From assembly GCA_044361315.1 (NCBI GenBank), contig JBIKJA010000002.1:124001-188000 (forward strand): a DNA stretch of 64,000 bases, written 5' to 3'. The position numbers were made by a program, and so were the translations under genes. The stretch is from Crocinitomix sp044361315. Lineage in GTDB: Bacteria > Bacteroidota > Bacteroidia > Flavobacteriales_D > Crocinitomicaceae. Below the pieces are notes generated by a model. It saw only the letters and a program-made list of their open reading frames with translations. It made no database searches and was not told the origin of the DNA. This document shows positions 1-6,725 of this stretch, in pieces. Position 1 is the first letter of the stretch, and each line of letters begins with the position of its first letter.

Positions 1-1
1 T

Positions 2-307
2 GTCGATCACCGCACAATCCAGCCTGCTGGCTTATTGCATGGAGGAGCAACTGCTGCGCTGATCGAAAGTTTAGGTTCTATTGGTTCGGCCTTGGCCGTT
101 CACCATCTAAACCAAAACATTGTCGGCATCGAAATCAATGTGAACCATTTACGTGGGGTAAAGTCAGGACGAGTTAGAGGTCGTGCCGAAATCATTCACG
201 CTGGTAAAACCACCCATGTTTGGCAAGTGAATGTAACCGACGAACAAGAAAAATTAGTTGCTACAGGCAGATTAACTGTCTTAATCATTGAAAAAAGAGA
301 TCATTAA
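2..307 (+). CDS. Hotdog-fold acyl-CoA thioesterase, 5' partial (MenI/PaaI type)
   Basis: This is the C-terminal part of a PaaI-like hotdog thioesterase; the reading frame is open to the left edge of the window. The visible segment VDHRTIQPAGLLHGG is the hallmark of this family, in which the HGG turn contributes to the CoA ester site. The core sheet follows (GIEINVNHLR, VRGRAEIIHAGK) and the strand ends with RLTVLI. The next gene overlaps it by 20 bp and is an isochorismate synthase, so the likely role is hydrolysis of 1,4-dihydroxy-2-naphthoyl-CoA in menaquinone synthesis. The family call is firm. The substrate is inferred from the neighbour, and a general acyl-CoA thioesterase remains possible. 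Confidence 0.85.
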   Translation, partial: VDHRTIQPAGLLHGGATAALIESLGSIGSALAVHHLNQNIVGIEINVNHLRGVKSGRVRGRAEIIHAGKTTHVWQVNVTDEQEKLVATGRLTVLIIEKRDH

Positions 308-1274
308 AACCTTTCTTGCATATCGCCAACCAAACCGCGACCAACCTAGTTTTTTTGTTGGCGAAGGCAGGTGGATCGATCGCTTGTCAACTGAACATGA
401 ACAAGGTTTTATTTTACATTCATTTCTAGGCGATCAAATCTTATTCGTTGAAAAACTCGAACCTATTTCTGACGATAAATTTGAACTTCATTTCTCAGAA
501 AATCAATCACCCGATCAATCTAGAGAAAATTACGGCAACGATTTTAAAAAAATTAAATCAGAAATCGAAAATGGCATTTGCAAAAAAATAATTCTTTCAA
601 GAACAAAAAAAATTCGAACAAATTCAGATGCCTTAACGGTTTTTTCAAATTTAAACGCCGCTTACAAAAACACGTTTAATTACCTAATTTCAAATTCGGC
701 CATCGGAGCGTGGATGGGAGCTACCCCTGAAAGTTTGCTCACCATTCACGATAAAACGGTTTTCACAATGGCTTTGGCAGGAACTAAACTTCCCGAAGCT
801 TCATGGACCGAAAAAGAATTTGAAGAACAACAACTCGTTACCGACACCATTTTAACCGTTTTAAAACAAAACAAGTGTCTTAATATCCGTTCCGAAGGAC
901 CAACAACCATCAACGCCGGTAAAATCCAACACCTGCAAACCAGTATTCAAGCGCAATTAGTGGATAAAAAAGCTTGGATAAATTTGGTCAATCACCTCCA
1001 TCCTACTCCTGCTGTTTGTGGCATTCCTGCTCAAGCAGCGAAAAACGCCATTCAAACCATCGAATCGCATCAACGCCAATTTTATACGGGCTTTTTAGGA
1101 ATGATCACCCCACAAACCAAAACATTGTATGTGAATTTAAGGTGTATGCAATATTTTAAAAACGAAGCCTTGCTATACATAGGCGGTGGAATAACTTCTG
1201 GTTCGTCAGAAGAAGCGGAATGGGCAGAAACTGAACGAAAATCACAAACCCTCACCGATGCCATCAACGGCTAA
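288..1274 (+). CDS. menF: Isochorismate synthase (MenF-like chorismate-binding enzyme)
   Basis: Converts chorismate to isochorismate, the first committed step of menaquinone synthesis. The protein has 328 residues, short for the family, and consists almost entirely of the chorismate-binding domain. Visible family motifs are KKIILSRTKKI, FTMALAGT, HLHPTPAVCG, then GIPAQAA followed by RQFYTGFLG, and finally GGGITSGSSEEAEWAETERK, which carries the conserved acidic Mg2+-binding region. The start is TTG at 288, inside the end of the thioesterase gene; no ATG lies close by, so translational coupling is likely. Anthranilate or salicylate synthases share the fold, but the partner gene and the absence of a glutaminase domain favour MenF. 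Confidence 0.88.
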   Translation: MKKEIIKTFLAYRQPNRDQPSFFVGEGRWIDRLSTEHEQGFILHSFLGDQILFVEKLEPISDDKFELHFSENQSPDQSRENYGNDFKKIKSEIENGICKKIILSRTKKIRTNSDALTVFSNLNAAYKNTFNYLISNSAIGAWMGATPESLLTIHDKTVFTMALAGTKLPEASWTEKEFEEQQLVTDTILTVLKQNKCLNIRSEGPTTINAGKIQHLQTSIQAQLVDKKAWINLVNHLHPTPAVCGIPAQAAKNAIQTIESHQRQFYTGFLGMITPQTKTLYVNLRCMQYFKNEALLYIGGGITSGSSEEAEWAETERKSQTLTDAING

Positions 1275-1282
1275 AAAGTGAG

Positions 1283-2152
1283 TTAAATAAATTCAAAATC
1301 AACCCGTCGGTTTTTACGTTTCCCATCAGGGGTTAAATTAGAACTTACCGGATCCTTTTCTCCCCTAAATTCAATTACAACTCGGTCGGCTGGTACTCCT
1401 TGTAAAATAAAAAAATCTTTTACATTCTTCGCTCGCCGTGCAGATAAGTCAATATTATAGCGATCCTCTCCATTCGAATCTGTATGCCCAATAATTTTAA
1501 TCCGCAAATCAGAATGTCCCATCACAATCTGTGTCATTCGTTTTAAATACGCATGAAATTCTGTTTTCACCAAGTCCATATCATGTTCAAAATAAACAGG
1601 TGCAAATTCAAAATCGCGCATTTCACTTTCGCGCACATAATAGGCATTCCATCCGCGCGCCAAATCACTAACCAAGGTATTAAACCACGAATGATACAAA
1701 CTCAAGCTATCCGTTTTAGACAAGGCATGTTTCGACCGATACAATAAAATCTCCCCCGATTGCCCTCTGCAATCCTTTGCAATCCAAGTGCCTTTTAAAT
1801 AACCAGTCGAATCATTGTACGTTAGCGTCCCCTTGTTCAAACACCAAACATTCGCCCCCGTATTCTTTTGCGATCCTATAAAAGCATCTTCAAATTCTAA
1901 CGTATTTCTGCTGGTGACCGTTCCTTTAATTAATTTATAGACAAAATAGGAGGTAAAAGGCGTTTCAATGCGCGAATCACCTTTAAATTTGCCAGTTGCG
2001 GCATCAATTTCAAAATCAAACCAAATCGCCTTCCCGTCCTTTTTTTGCTGATTAAAACCCGTAAATAGCCCCTGCCACGTCCCGTCCAAAAAATTCAACT
2101 GGGCGTGCACACTCGAAAATTGTAAGACCAAAAAAAACAAAATAAATCGCAT
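1283..2152 (-). CDS. OmpA-family outer-membrane/periplasmic protein
   Basis: A 289-residue exported protein. The N-terminus (MRFILFFLVLQFSSVHA) is a signal peptide. Residues of about 20-140 form a beta-rich region starting LDGTWQGLF that resembles lipocalin-like sheets. The last 100 residues are an OmpA peptidoglycan-binding domain with the recognisable blocks IKIIGHTDSNGEDRYN, LSARRAKNVKDFF and FRGEKDPV, ending NRRVDFEFI. The role is probably to tether the outer membrane to the wall. It converges with menF, 8 bp away. The OmpA domain is certain; the function of the front half is unknown. Confidence 0.85.
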   Translation of the reverse strand: MRFILFFLVLQFSSVHAQLNFLDGTWQGLFTGFNQQKKDGKAIWFDFEIDAATGKFKGDSRIETPFTSYFVYKLIKGTVTSRNTLEFEDAFIGSQKNTGANVWCLNKGTLTYNDSTGYLKGTWIAKDCRGQSGEILLYRSKHALSKTDSLSLYHSWFNTLVSDLARGWNAYYVRESEMRDFEFAPVYFEHDMDLVKTEFHAYLKRMTQIVMGHSDLRIKIIGHTDSNGEDRYNIDLSARRAKNVKDFFILQGVPADRVVIEFRGEKDPVSSNLTPDGKRKNRRVDFEFI

Positions 2153-2281
2153 ACAATTTTATCCAGACAATATATGTACCAATTATACGACAATCCCGAA
2201 ATTAGTTACATTCTTTCCTGAATTGCCTGGTAAAAAATGAATCACTTGACGCAGTCTATTCTTTTTAAAAATGTGGGGGCA

Positions 2282-2325
2282 TGCCCAATCCCGATCCCCA
2301 ACGAGTTGGGGATCGGGATTGGGCA
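2282..2325. repeat. Perfect 21-bp inverted repeat (hairpin)
   Basis: The left arm at 2282-2302 and the right arm at 2305-2325 are perfect reverse complements separated by only the two bases GA, with the core CCCCAAC-GA-GTTGGGG. It is much richer in G+C than its surroundings. No T-run follows on either side, so it is not a normal intrinsic terminator. A hairpin with the same CCCAAC-NN-GTTGGG centre lies at 43335-43356, which suggests a dispersed element. Confidence 0.85.
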
Positions 2326-2351
2326 CCGTGCCATCCACTGTAGTCACAGCC

Positions 2352-2373
2352 ATCCCGACCAAGGCGTCGGGAT
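2352..2373. repeat. 8-bp inverted repeat next to the long hairpin
   Basis: ATCCCGAC at 2352-2359 and GTCGGGAT at 2366-2373 pair around the loop CAAGGC. It lies in the same GC-rich block as the 21-bp palindrome and shares the ATCCCGA word with it, so the two are probably parts of one repeat element. Confidence 0.7.
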
Positions 2374-2463
2374 CGTCAGGGAGCTGCCGTTTCTGTCACT
2401 TGCGCGAATCTGAACTAATTTAAACCCGGAAACCCCTAAAATTTAATTGTGGTTATTTTTAAT

Positions 2464-2558
2464 GGTTTTTTTAATCCGTACGTGGTTTTTTAATCCGCAC
2501 TTGGTTTTTTTAATCCCCGCGGTTTTTTTTTAATCCCCGCGTGGTTTTTTATCCGCAC
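2464..2558 (+). repeat. Degenerate tandem repeat, unit about GTGGTTTTTTAATCCGCAC
   Basis: About five copies of an 18-21 bp unit begin near 2464, 2483, 2501, 2521 and 2541. The T-run varies from 6 to 10 and the tail alternates between ATCCGCAC and ATCCCCGC. A further partial copy precedes the array at about 2449. The last unit runs into the inverted repeat ATCCGCACT / AGTGCGGAT at 2551-2570. Length variation in the T-runs is what slippage would produce. Confidence 0.75.
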
Positions 2559-2678
2559 TGTAGTGCGGATCTACGGTTTCAATTCCGATTTTGGAATTAA
2601 CCGTTAAAAAACCATATAAAAATTCAAAATATTTAATTTCTGAATTCTAAATTTTCAAATTAACCTTATCTTTAAAAC

Positions 2679-3308
2679 ATGGAACTAAAAGAAATTATAG
2701 AATTTAAATCGTCGCCAAAAATTAGGGAAAAATTGGAAACCATTGGGTTTACCAAAACCTTTGCCGAAGGTGAAACCATTTTAAATGAAAATGATTACAT
2801 CAAGGCAATTCCAATCGTCACCAACGGCAGCATTAGGGTAATGCGCATGGACGAGGATGGGCGAGAAATTTTATTGTACTACATCAAAGCCGGCGAAAGT
2901 TGTATCATGTCCTTTTTAGGCGGCTTACATCAAGACACCAGCAAAGTCAAAGCCATCGCCGAAGAAAAAATGGAAATTCTATTTATCCCTATCGATAAAG
3001 TGAACCTATTAATCAAAGAATTTCCCGAATGGCTCGATTTTATTTTTCGCCTTTACCACAAACGTTTCGAAGAATTATTGGAAGTGGTGAATGCCGTTGC
3101 TTTTAAAAAATTAGACGAACGTATTTTAAATTTTATCAAAAAAAAATGCGAGGTCAACAATTCCAGCACCATCGCAATAACACACGAACAATTAGCAAAT
3201 GAACTCGGAACCGCACGTGCTGTGGTATCGCGCTTGTTAAAACAAATTGAAGACGAAGGCACCATCAAACTTGGTAGAAATAAAATTACCCTTGTGTCAC
3301 CTAAGTGA
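2679..3308 (+). CDS. Crp/Fnr-family transcriptional regulator
   Basis: A 209-residue regulator. Residues of about 20-125 form a cyclic-nucleotide-binding-type sensor domain (AEGETILNEND, GSIRVMRMDEDGREILLYYIKAGESC). Residues of about 145-205 form a Crp-type winged helix; ITHEQLANELGTARAVVSRL is the recognition region. There is no Fnr-like N-terminal cysteine cluster, so an iron-sulfur oxygen sensor is unlikely; the single Cys in GESC and the ligand remain open. The downstream genes (rhodaneses, DUF6132, YgaP-like) suggest it controls sulfur handling. The palindrome TGTCAC-N4-GTGACA overlaps its own stop region and could be its operator. Confidence 0.9.
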   Translation: MELKEIIEFKSSPKIREKLETIGFTKTFAEGETILNENDYIKAIPIVTNGSIRVMRMDEDGREILLYYIKAGESCIMSFLGGLHQDTSKVKAIAEEKMEILFIPIDKVNLLIKEFPEWLDFIFRLYHKRFEELLEVVNAVAFKKLDERILNFIKKKCEVNNSSTIAITHEQLANELGTARAVVSRLLKQIEDEGTIKLGRNKITLVSPK

Positions 3309-3310
3309 CA
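3295..3310. promoter_or_regulatory. Candidate Crp-type operator TGTCAC-N4-GTGACA
   Basis: A perfect 6+6 bp palindrome spans the stop codon of the Crp/Fnr-like gene. Single GTGAC-containing sites recur at 3333-3344 (ACCTTTGTGACC) and 4089-4100 (TGTGACAAAGGT), both upstream of genes of the same cluster. Crp-family proteins recognise inverted GTGA-type half sites, so these are reasonable binding-site candidates. Binding itself is inference. Confidence 0.4.
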
Positions 3311-3479
3311 AACTAGGTAATGTCAATGCACCACCTTTGTGACCAATTTTAGTTGATAAGTGTTGTTTTGGTTTAAAAATTCGCAAATTAACGCTTTCTT
3401 ATATTTTGAAAAATTTACACACAAATAGGTTCGTGATCATCGCCTTAAACAGGTGGTTTCCAAACTAAATTAATTGCTG

Positions 3480-4073
3480 ATGAATCACTTTTGGAACGAT
3501 CGGTACGCCGAAAAAGAATTTGCTTACGGCATCTTACCAAATGAATTTTTGAAAAACACCTTAGAACCAATGAGTCCAGGTAAAATTCTATTTATCTGTG
3601 AGGGCGAAGGTCGAAATGCCGTGTATGCTGCACAAAAAAATTGGGAAGTCACCGCCTTTGATCTGAGTGAAGAAGGTAAAAATAAAGCACTCAGTCTTTC
3701 CAAAGAAAAAAACATTACCCTCAATTATCAAATTGGTGATGCTGCTGTAATTGAATATCCTGAAAACACATTCCATTGTATCACGTTGATTTATGCCCAT
3801 TTCCCAGCAACCATTAGGCAATCAATTCATCAAAAAACAGTGAAATGGTTAAAACCAAACGGAACGCTAATTTTAGAAGCCTTTAATCCGGATCAACTAG
3901 CCAATTCCAGTGGTGGTCCAAAAGAACTTTCCATGTTGTACACCATTGAAATGATCAAGGAAGATTTTAAAGGATTAACAATCAACACCCTAAAATCAGA
4001 AGAAATCGAATTAAATGAAGGCAAATATCACCAAGGCAAAGCAAACGTCATTCGATTGATTGGAAAAAAATAA
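3480..4073 (+). CDS. Class I SAM-dependent methyltransferase (TehB-like)
   Basis: A compact methyltransferase of 197 residues from the ATG at 3480; an in-frame TTG two codons earlier is the only alternative. The N-terminus NHFWNDRYAEKEFAYG is typical of the TehB/thiopurine-type group. The SAM-binding motif I reads ILFICEGEGRNAVYAA, followed by VTAFDLSEEG (acidic ribose ligand) and ITLIYAHF as motif IV. In other bacteria such enzymes methylate thiols or oxyanions of Te/Se. Its position inside a rhodanese cluster fits a role with sulfur or chalcogen compounds, but the substrate is not visible. Confidence 0.82.
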   Translation: MNHFWNDRYAEKEFAYGILPNEFLKNTLEPMSPGKILFICEGEGRNAVYAAQKNWEVTAFDLSEEGKNKALSLSKEKNITLNYQIGDAAVIEYPENTFHCITLIYAHFPATIRQSIHQKTVKWLKPNGTLILEAFNPDQLANSSGGPKELSMLYTIEMIKEDFKGLTINTLKSEEIELNEGKYHQGKANVIRLIGKK

Positions 4074-4145
4074 AAATAATTTTCCTTATGTGACAAAGGT
4101 AGCTGTGCAAGCAAACAAACCTTCGCACCTTTGTATCATCAAAAA

Positions 4146-4340
4146 ATGGAAAAAATGAATTTCATTCTAAAAAATAAACTCACCATCATCGGAATTATGC
4201 TTGGTGCTGTCGGCGGATATCTTTATTATCATTTTGTGGGATGCACAGAAAATTCTTGCGCAATCACTTCAAATCCAATCAACAGCATTATTTATGGTTC
4301 ACTTATGGGAGGGCTACTTTTAAATATGTTTCAAAAATAA
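4146..4340 (+). CDS. Small membrane protein, DUF6132 family
   Basis: A 64-residue protein starting at ATG 4146 (MEKMNFIL). It has two hydrophobic segments, TIIGIMLGAVGGYLYYHF and IIYGSLMGGLLLNMF. Between them lies the conserved loop VGCTENSCAITSNP with two cysteines, which is how I recognise the DUF6132 family. Such proteins commonly sit beside rhodanese genes in Bacteroidota, and the cysteines could face a thiol or persulfide pathway. No biochemical function is known to me. The 12-bp gap to the next gene indicates one transcript. Confidence 0.75.
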   Translation: MEKMNFILKNKLTIIGIMLGAVGGYLYYHFVGCTENSCAITSNPINSIIYGSLMGGLLLNMFQK

Positions 4341-4352
4341 AAATCTAAAAAA

Positions 4353-4637
4353 ATGAACGCAGAAAAGATAATCAAAGAAAAAAGAGGAACCATTGTAGAT
4401 GTTCGCACACCAGGCGAATTTATGGGCGGAAATGTGGCAGGTTCAATCAATATTCCTTTGCAAGAATTACAACAACGATTAAGTGATGTAAAAAACTTAA
4501 CGCAGCCCTTGGTTTTATGCTGTGCAAGTGGCGGTCGAAGTGGAATGGCAACACACATGTTAACACAAGAAGGAATTGAATGTTGCAATGGAGGTTCTTG
4601 GTTAGATGTTAATTATTATCAATCGCAAACAAACTAA
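4353..4637 (+). CDS. Single-domain rhodanese (sulfurtransferase)
   Basis: A 94-residue single rhodanese domain. Conserved blocks are TIVDVRTPGEF, GSINIPLQEL and the active loop CCASGGRSG, where Cys57 is followed after four residues by Arg62, the size expected for persulfide chemistry rather than phosphatase chemistry. Glycine-rich GGSWLDV closes the domain. No signal peptide is seen, so it is cytoplasmic. A second rhodanese starts 3 bp downstream; the pair may pass sulfane sulfur between themselves or to an acceptor. The exact donor and acceptor are unknown. Confidence 0.92.
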   Translation: MNAEKIIKEKRGTIVDVRTPGEFMGGNVAGSINIPLQELQQRLSDVKNLTQPLVLCCASGGRSGMATHMLTQEGIECCNGGSWLDVNYYQSQTN

Positions 4638-4640
4638 AAA

Positions 4641-4955
4641 ATGATCAACGCACTAAAAAAATTGTTTGGCATGGGTCCAAAAGTTGACTATGCCAGTTTG
4701 GCGAAACAAGGCGCAGTTATTTTAGATGTTCGCAGCAAAGGAGAATATCAAAACGGGCATATTAAAGGTTCAATCAATATTTCTGTCGACACCTTGGCAA
4801 ACAACCTCGGCAAACTAAAAAAAGAGAAACCAATTATCACCTGCTGTGCAAGCGGAATGCGCAGCGCTTCGGCTAAAAGTTTATTAAAATCAAAAGGTTT
4901 TACCGATGTACACAATGGAGGTAGCTGGATGACCTTGCAAAATAAAATTAGCTAA
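4641..4955 (+). CDS. Second single-domain rhodanese
   Basis: A 104-residue rhodanese domain with about 20 extra N-terminal residues (MINALKKLFGMGPKVDY) that form an amphipathic helix and may touch the membrane. The domain shows AVILDVRSKGEY, GHIKGSINI and the active loop CCASGMRS, with Cys69 as the likely persulfide carrier. It is clearly a paralogue of the preceding gene: both have a double cysteine before the loop and the ending NGGSWM/NGGSWL. Keeping two copies in tandem suggests different partners. Confidence 0.92.
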   Translation: MINALKKLFGMGPKVDYASLAKQGAVILDVRSKGEYQNGHIKGSINISVDTLANNLGKLKKEKPIITCCASGMRSASAKSLLKSKGFTDVHNGGSWMTLQNKIS

Positions 4956-5008
4956 TTAAAGGCGCATTAAATTGTCTATTCCTAAATTAAACAAATAATT
5001 ATCGCAAC

Positions 5009-5260
5009 ATGAAAGAACGAATTTTAAGTAATTGGAGTCTGATTAGAGTATTCTATGTAATAATTGGTGGTACCCTAATCATTCAATCGGTTTTAAGTAA
5101 CCAATGGATTGGAGTTTTAGTGGGTGCGTACTTTGCCGCAATGGGTGTTTTTGCTTTTGGATGCGCGTCTGGCAATTGTTACGGTGGTCAATGCGAAATC
5201 AATGAAAAACCAAAAGAATCTCTTCAACCAGTGGAAATTGAAGAATCAAAATTGAATTAA
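5009..5260 (+). CDS. YgaP-like small membrane protein with Cys-rich tail
   Basis: An 83-residue protein with two transmembrane segments (FYVIIGGTLIIQSVL, WIGVLVGAYFAAMGVFAF). They are followed directly by the cysteine-rich motif GCASGNCYGGQC and a charged tail. The membrane part resembles the C-terminal half of E. coli YgaP, a membrane rhodanese (DUF2892-like); here the rhodanese parts are separate genes just upstream. The likely role is sulfane sulfur transfer or transport at the membrane. The Cys-rich tail may bind metal or carry sulfur. It is the last gene of the cluster; an intrinsic terminator follows. Confidence 0.72.
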   Translation: MKERILSNWSLIRVFYVIIGGTLIIQSVLSNQWIGVLVGAYFAAMGVFAFGCASGNCYGGQCEINEKPKESLQPVEIEESKLN

Positions 5261-5282
5261 AAAGTTTTATTATTATTGGGTT

Positions 5283-5326
5283 CCCCCATCCCTGGTAGAT
5301 TTAATAGCAAGGATGGGGGGATTTTT
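5283..5326 (+). terminator. Intrinsic terminator of the rhodanese cluster
   Basis: CCCCCATCC at 5283-5291 pairs with GGATGGGGG at 5311-5319 around a 19-nt loop and is followed by GATTTTTAG. It lies between two convergent genes. A T-run exists only on the plus side, so it serves the plus-strand transcript. Confidence 0.75.
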
Positions 5327-5336
5327 AGTTTAACCC

Positions 5337-5972
5337 TTAAAACTTTAACTGATACACATCATCCAAATCCTTGTCGCAACTAAAATTTACACCTAAATCG
5401 GTAACATAACCCGAATCCAATCCATACACCCAACCGTGTAAATGCAATTTTTGTCCATCATTCCAAGCATTTTGAACAATGGATGTTTTAGCTAAATCCA
5501 TGACCTGTTCTATTACATTCACTTCTACAAACCGATTAAACCGTTCTCGTTCATCCTCAATCGCGTCTAATTCCTTATGATGAAATCGGTAAACATCTTT
5601 AATATGACGGATCCAATTATCGATAATTCCAATCGAACTATTTCCCATCGCCGCTTTTACACCTCCACAGCCATAATGCCCGCACACAATCACATGTCTT
5701 ACCTTCAAAGCATTCACGGCATAATCCAGCACACTCAACATGTTCATATCAGAATGCACCACCATATTCGCTATATTTCGATGAACAAACACCTCACCCG
5801 GTTCGGCACCAATAATTTCGTTGGCAGGTACACGGCTATCCGAACAACCGATCCATAATAATGGTGGATGCTGGCTTTCCGCTAAATTGTTAAAATAATC
5901 AGGACGGATTTTTAATTTAGCCTCTACCCACTTTTTGTTATTCTCTATTATTTTTTTATAAAAATCTGCCAT
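5337..5972 (-). CDS. can: Beta-class carbonic anhydrase (Can type)
   Basis: Interconverts CO2 and bicarbonate in the cytoplasm. The 211-residue protein has the expected zinc and dyad residues: CSDSRVPA gives Cys43, Asp45 and Arg47, and GHYGCGG gives His99 and Cys102. The length and the motif NEIIGAEPGEVFVHRNIAN match the proteobacterial-type Can proteins. It is the last gene of a minus-strand set with a second carbonic anhydrase and a SulP transporter, 59 bp downstream of the former. Together they should keep bicarbonate available for carboxylases. Confidence 0.95.
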   Translation of the reverse strand: MADFYKKIIENNKKWVEAKLKIRPDYFNNLAESQHPPLLWIGCSDSRVPANEIIGAEPGEVFVHRNIANMVVHSDMNMLSVLDYAVNALKVRHVIVCGHYGCGGVKAAMGNSSIGIIDNWIRHIKDVYRFHHKELDAIEDERERFNRFVEVNVIEQVMDLAKTSIVQNAWNDGQKLHLHGWVYGLDSGYVTDLGVNFSCDKDLDDVYQLKF

Positions 5973-6031
5973 AAAATTATTTAATCAATCTTTTCAACCG
6001 CTACAAAAGGTCAATCTGAATGGGTCTTTGT

Positions 6032-6715
6032 TTAATACTTTAACTCTTCAATCGAAAAATTTGGATTTTGATCATCTTTGATGAACATTACAGCTTCGTA
6101 AAACGAAACCTCTCCTGTTTCAATATTGTGCATGGCGCCAACAATTCCAATTTCACCTCTTTCCACCATTTGTTCCAAAATGTAGCTTCGCTCAATAATG
6201 TTTTTGACACTTCGCACCACATTTATTTCTGCCACATTCTCAACAAATTCAGCGTTCTTAGAACTTCGATCATTCTGAGTAGCTTTTTCTTGATACACCG
6301 CAGGTTGAATTTTTGACAATAATTCAGTTAAATTACCCATTTCAACATGGTCGCAAGCCCCTTTTACCGCACCGCATTTACTGTGCCCAAGTACCACAAC
6401 CAATTTAGAACCAGCTACTTTACAGGCAAATTCCATACTTCCTAAAATATCGGTATTCACAATATTTCCTGCGATACGTACCGAAAAAACATCTCCCAAT
6501 CCTTGGTCAAAAATTAATTCGGCTGAGGTACGACTGTCAATACAACTTAAAATAACTGCAAAAGGCCATTGTCCATCCCTCGTATCATTCACTTGTTCCA
6601 ATAAATTCCTATGCGCTTTTAAATTGTTGACAAAACGGTGATTACCGTTCTGTAAAATTTCTAATGCTTTACGTGGAGTAATTTGCGATTGAATTTCTTT
6701 ATTTAATGTTTTCAT
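6032..6715 (-). CDS. Second beta-class carbonic anhydrase
   Basis: A 227-residue beta-carbonic anhydrase of a different subgroup from its neighbour. Zinc ligands are Cys58 (SCIDSRTSAE, with Asp60-Arg62 as the dyad), His111 and Cys114 (GHSKCGAVKGA). The segment SVRIAGNIVNTDILGSMEFA is typical. It starts 10 bp after the SulP gene, so the two are certainly co-transcribed; this type is the usual SulP partner, hydrating or dehydrating the substrate at the membrane. No signal peptide is seen. Two carbonic anhydrases in one operon may be tuned to different CO2 conditions. Confidence 0.95.
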   Translation of the reverse strand: MKTLNKEIQSQITPRKALEILQNGNHRFVNNLKAHRNLLEQVNDTRDGQWPFAVILSCIDSRTSAELIFDQGLGDVFSVRIAGNIVNTDILGSMEFACKVAGSKLVVVLGHSKCGAVKGACDHVEMGNLTELLSKIQPAVYQEKATQNDRSSKNAEFVENVAEINVVRSVKNIIERSYILEQMVERGEIGIVGAMHNIETGEVSFYEAVMFIKDDQNPNFSIEELKY

Positions 6716-6725
6716 ATGTTTATTT

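Larger units (their letters stand above)
2153..2678. other. Repeat-rich intergenic region
   Basis: This 526-bp gap between the OmpA-like gene and the Crp-type regulator contains no convincing gene. It holds a GC-rich block at about 2276-2400 with two hairpins, a degenerate tandem repeat at 2464-2558 and two more small inverted repeats (2551-2570 and 2581-2598). The last 80 bases are very AT-rich and probably hold the promoter of the regulator gene, although no clear TAnnTTTG element is visible there. Confidence 0.7.

Noticed and set aside
2464..2558. Tandem array considered as a CRISPR
   Set aside because: Units follow each other directly without unique spacers and there are no cas genes in the window.
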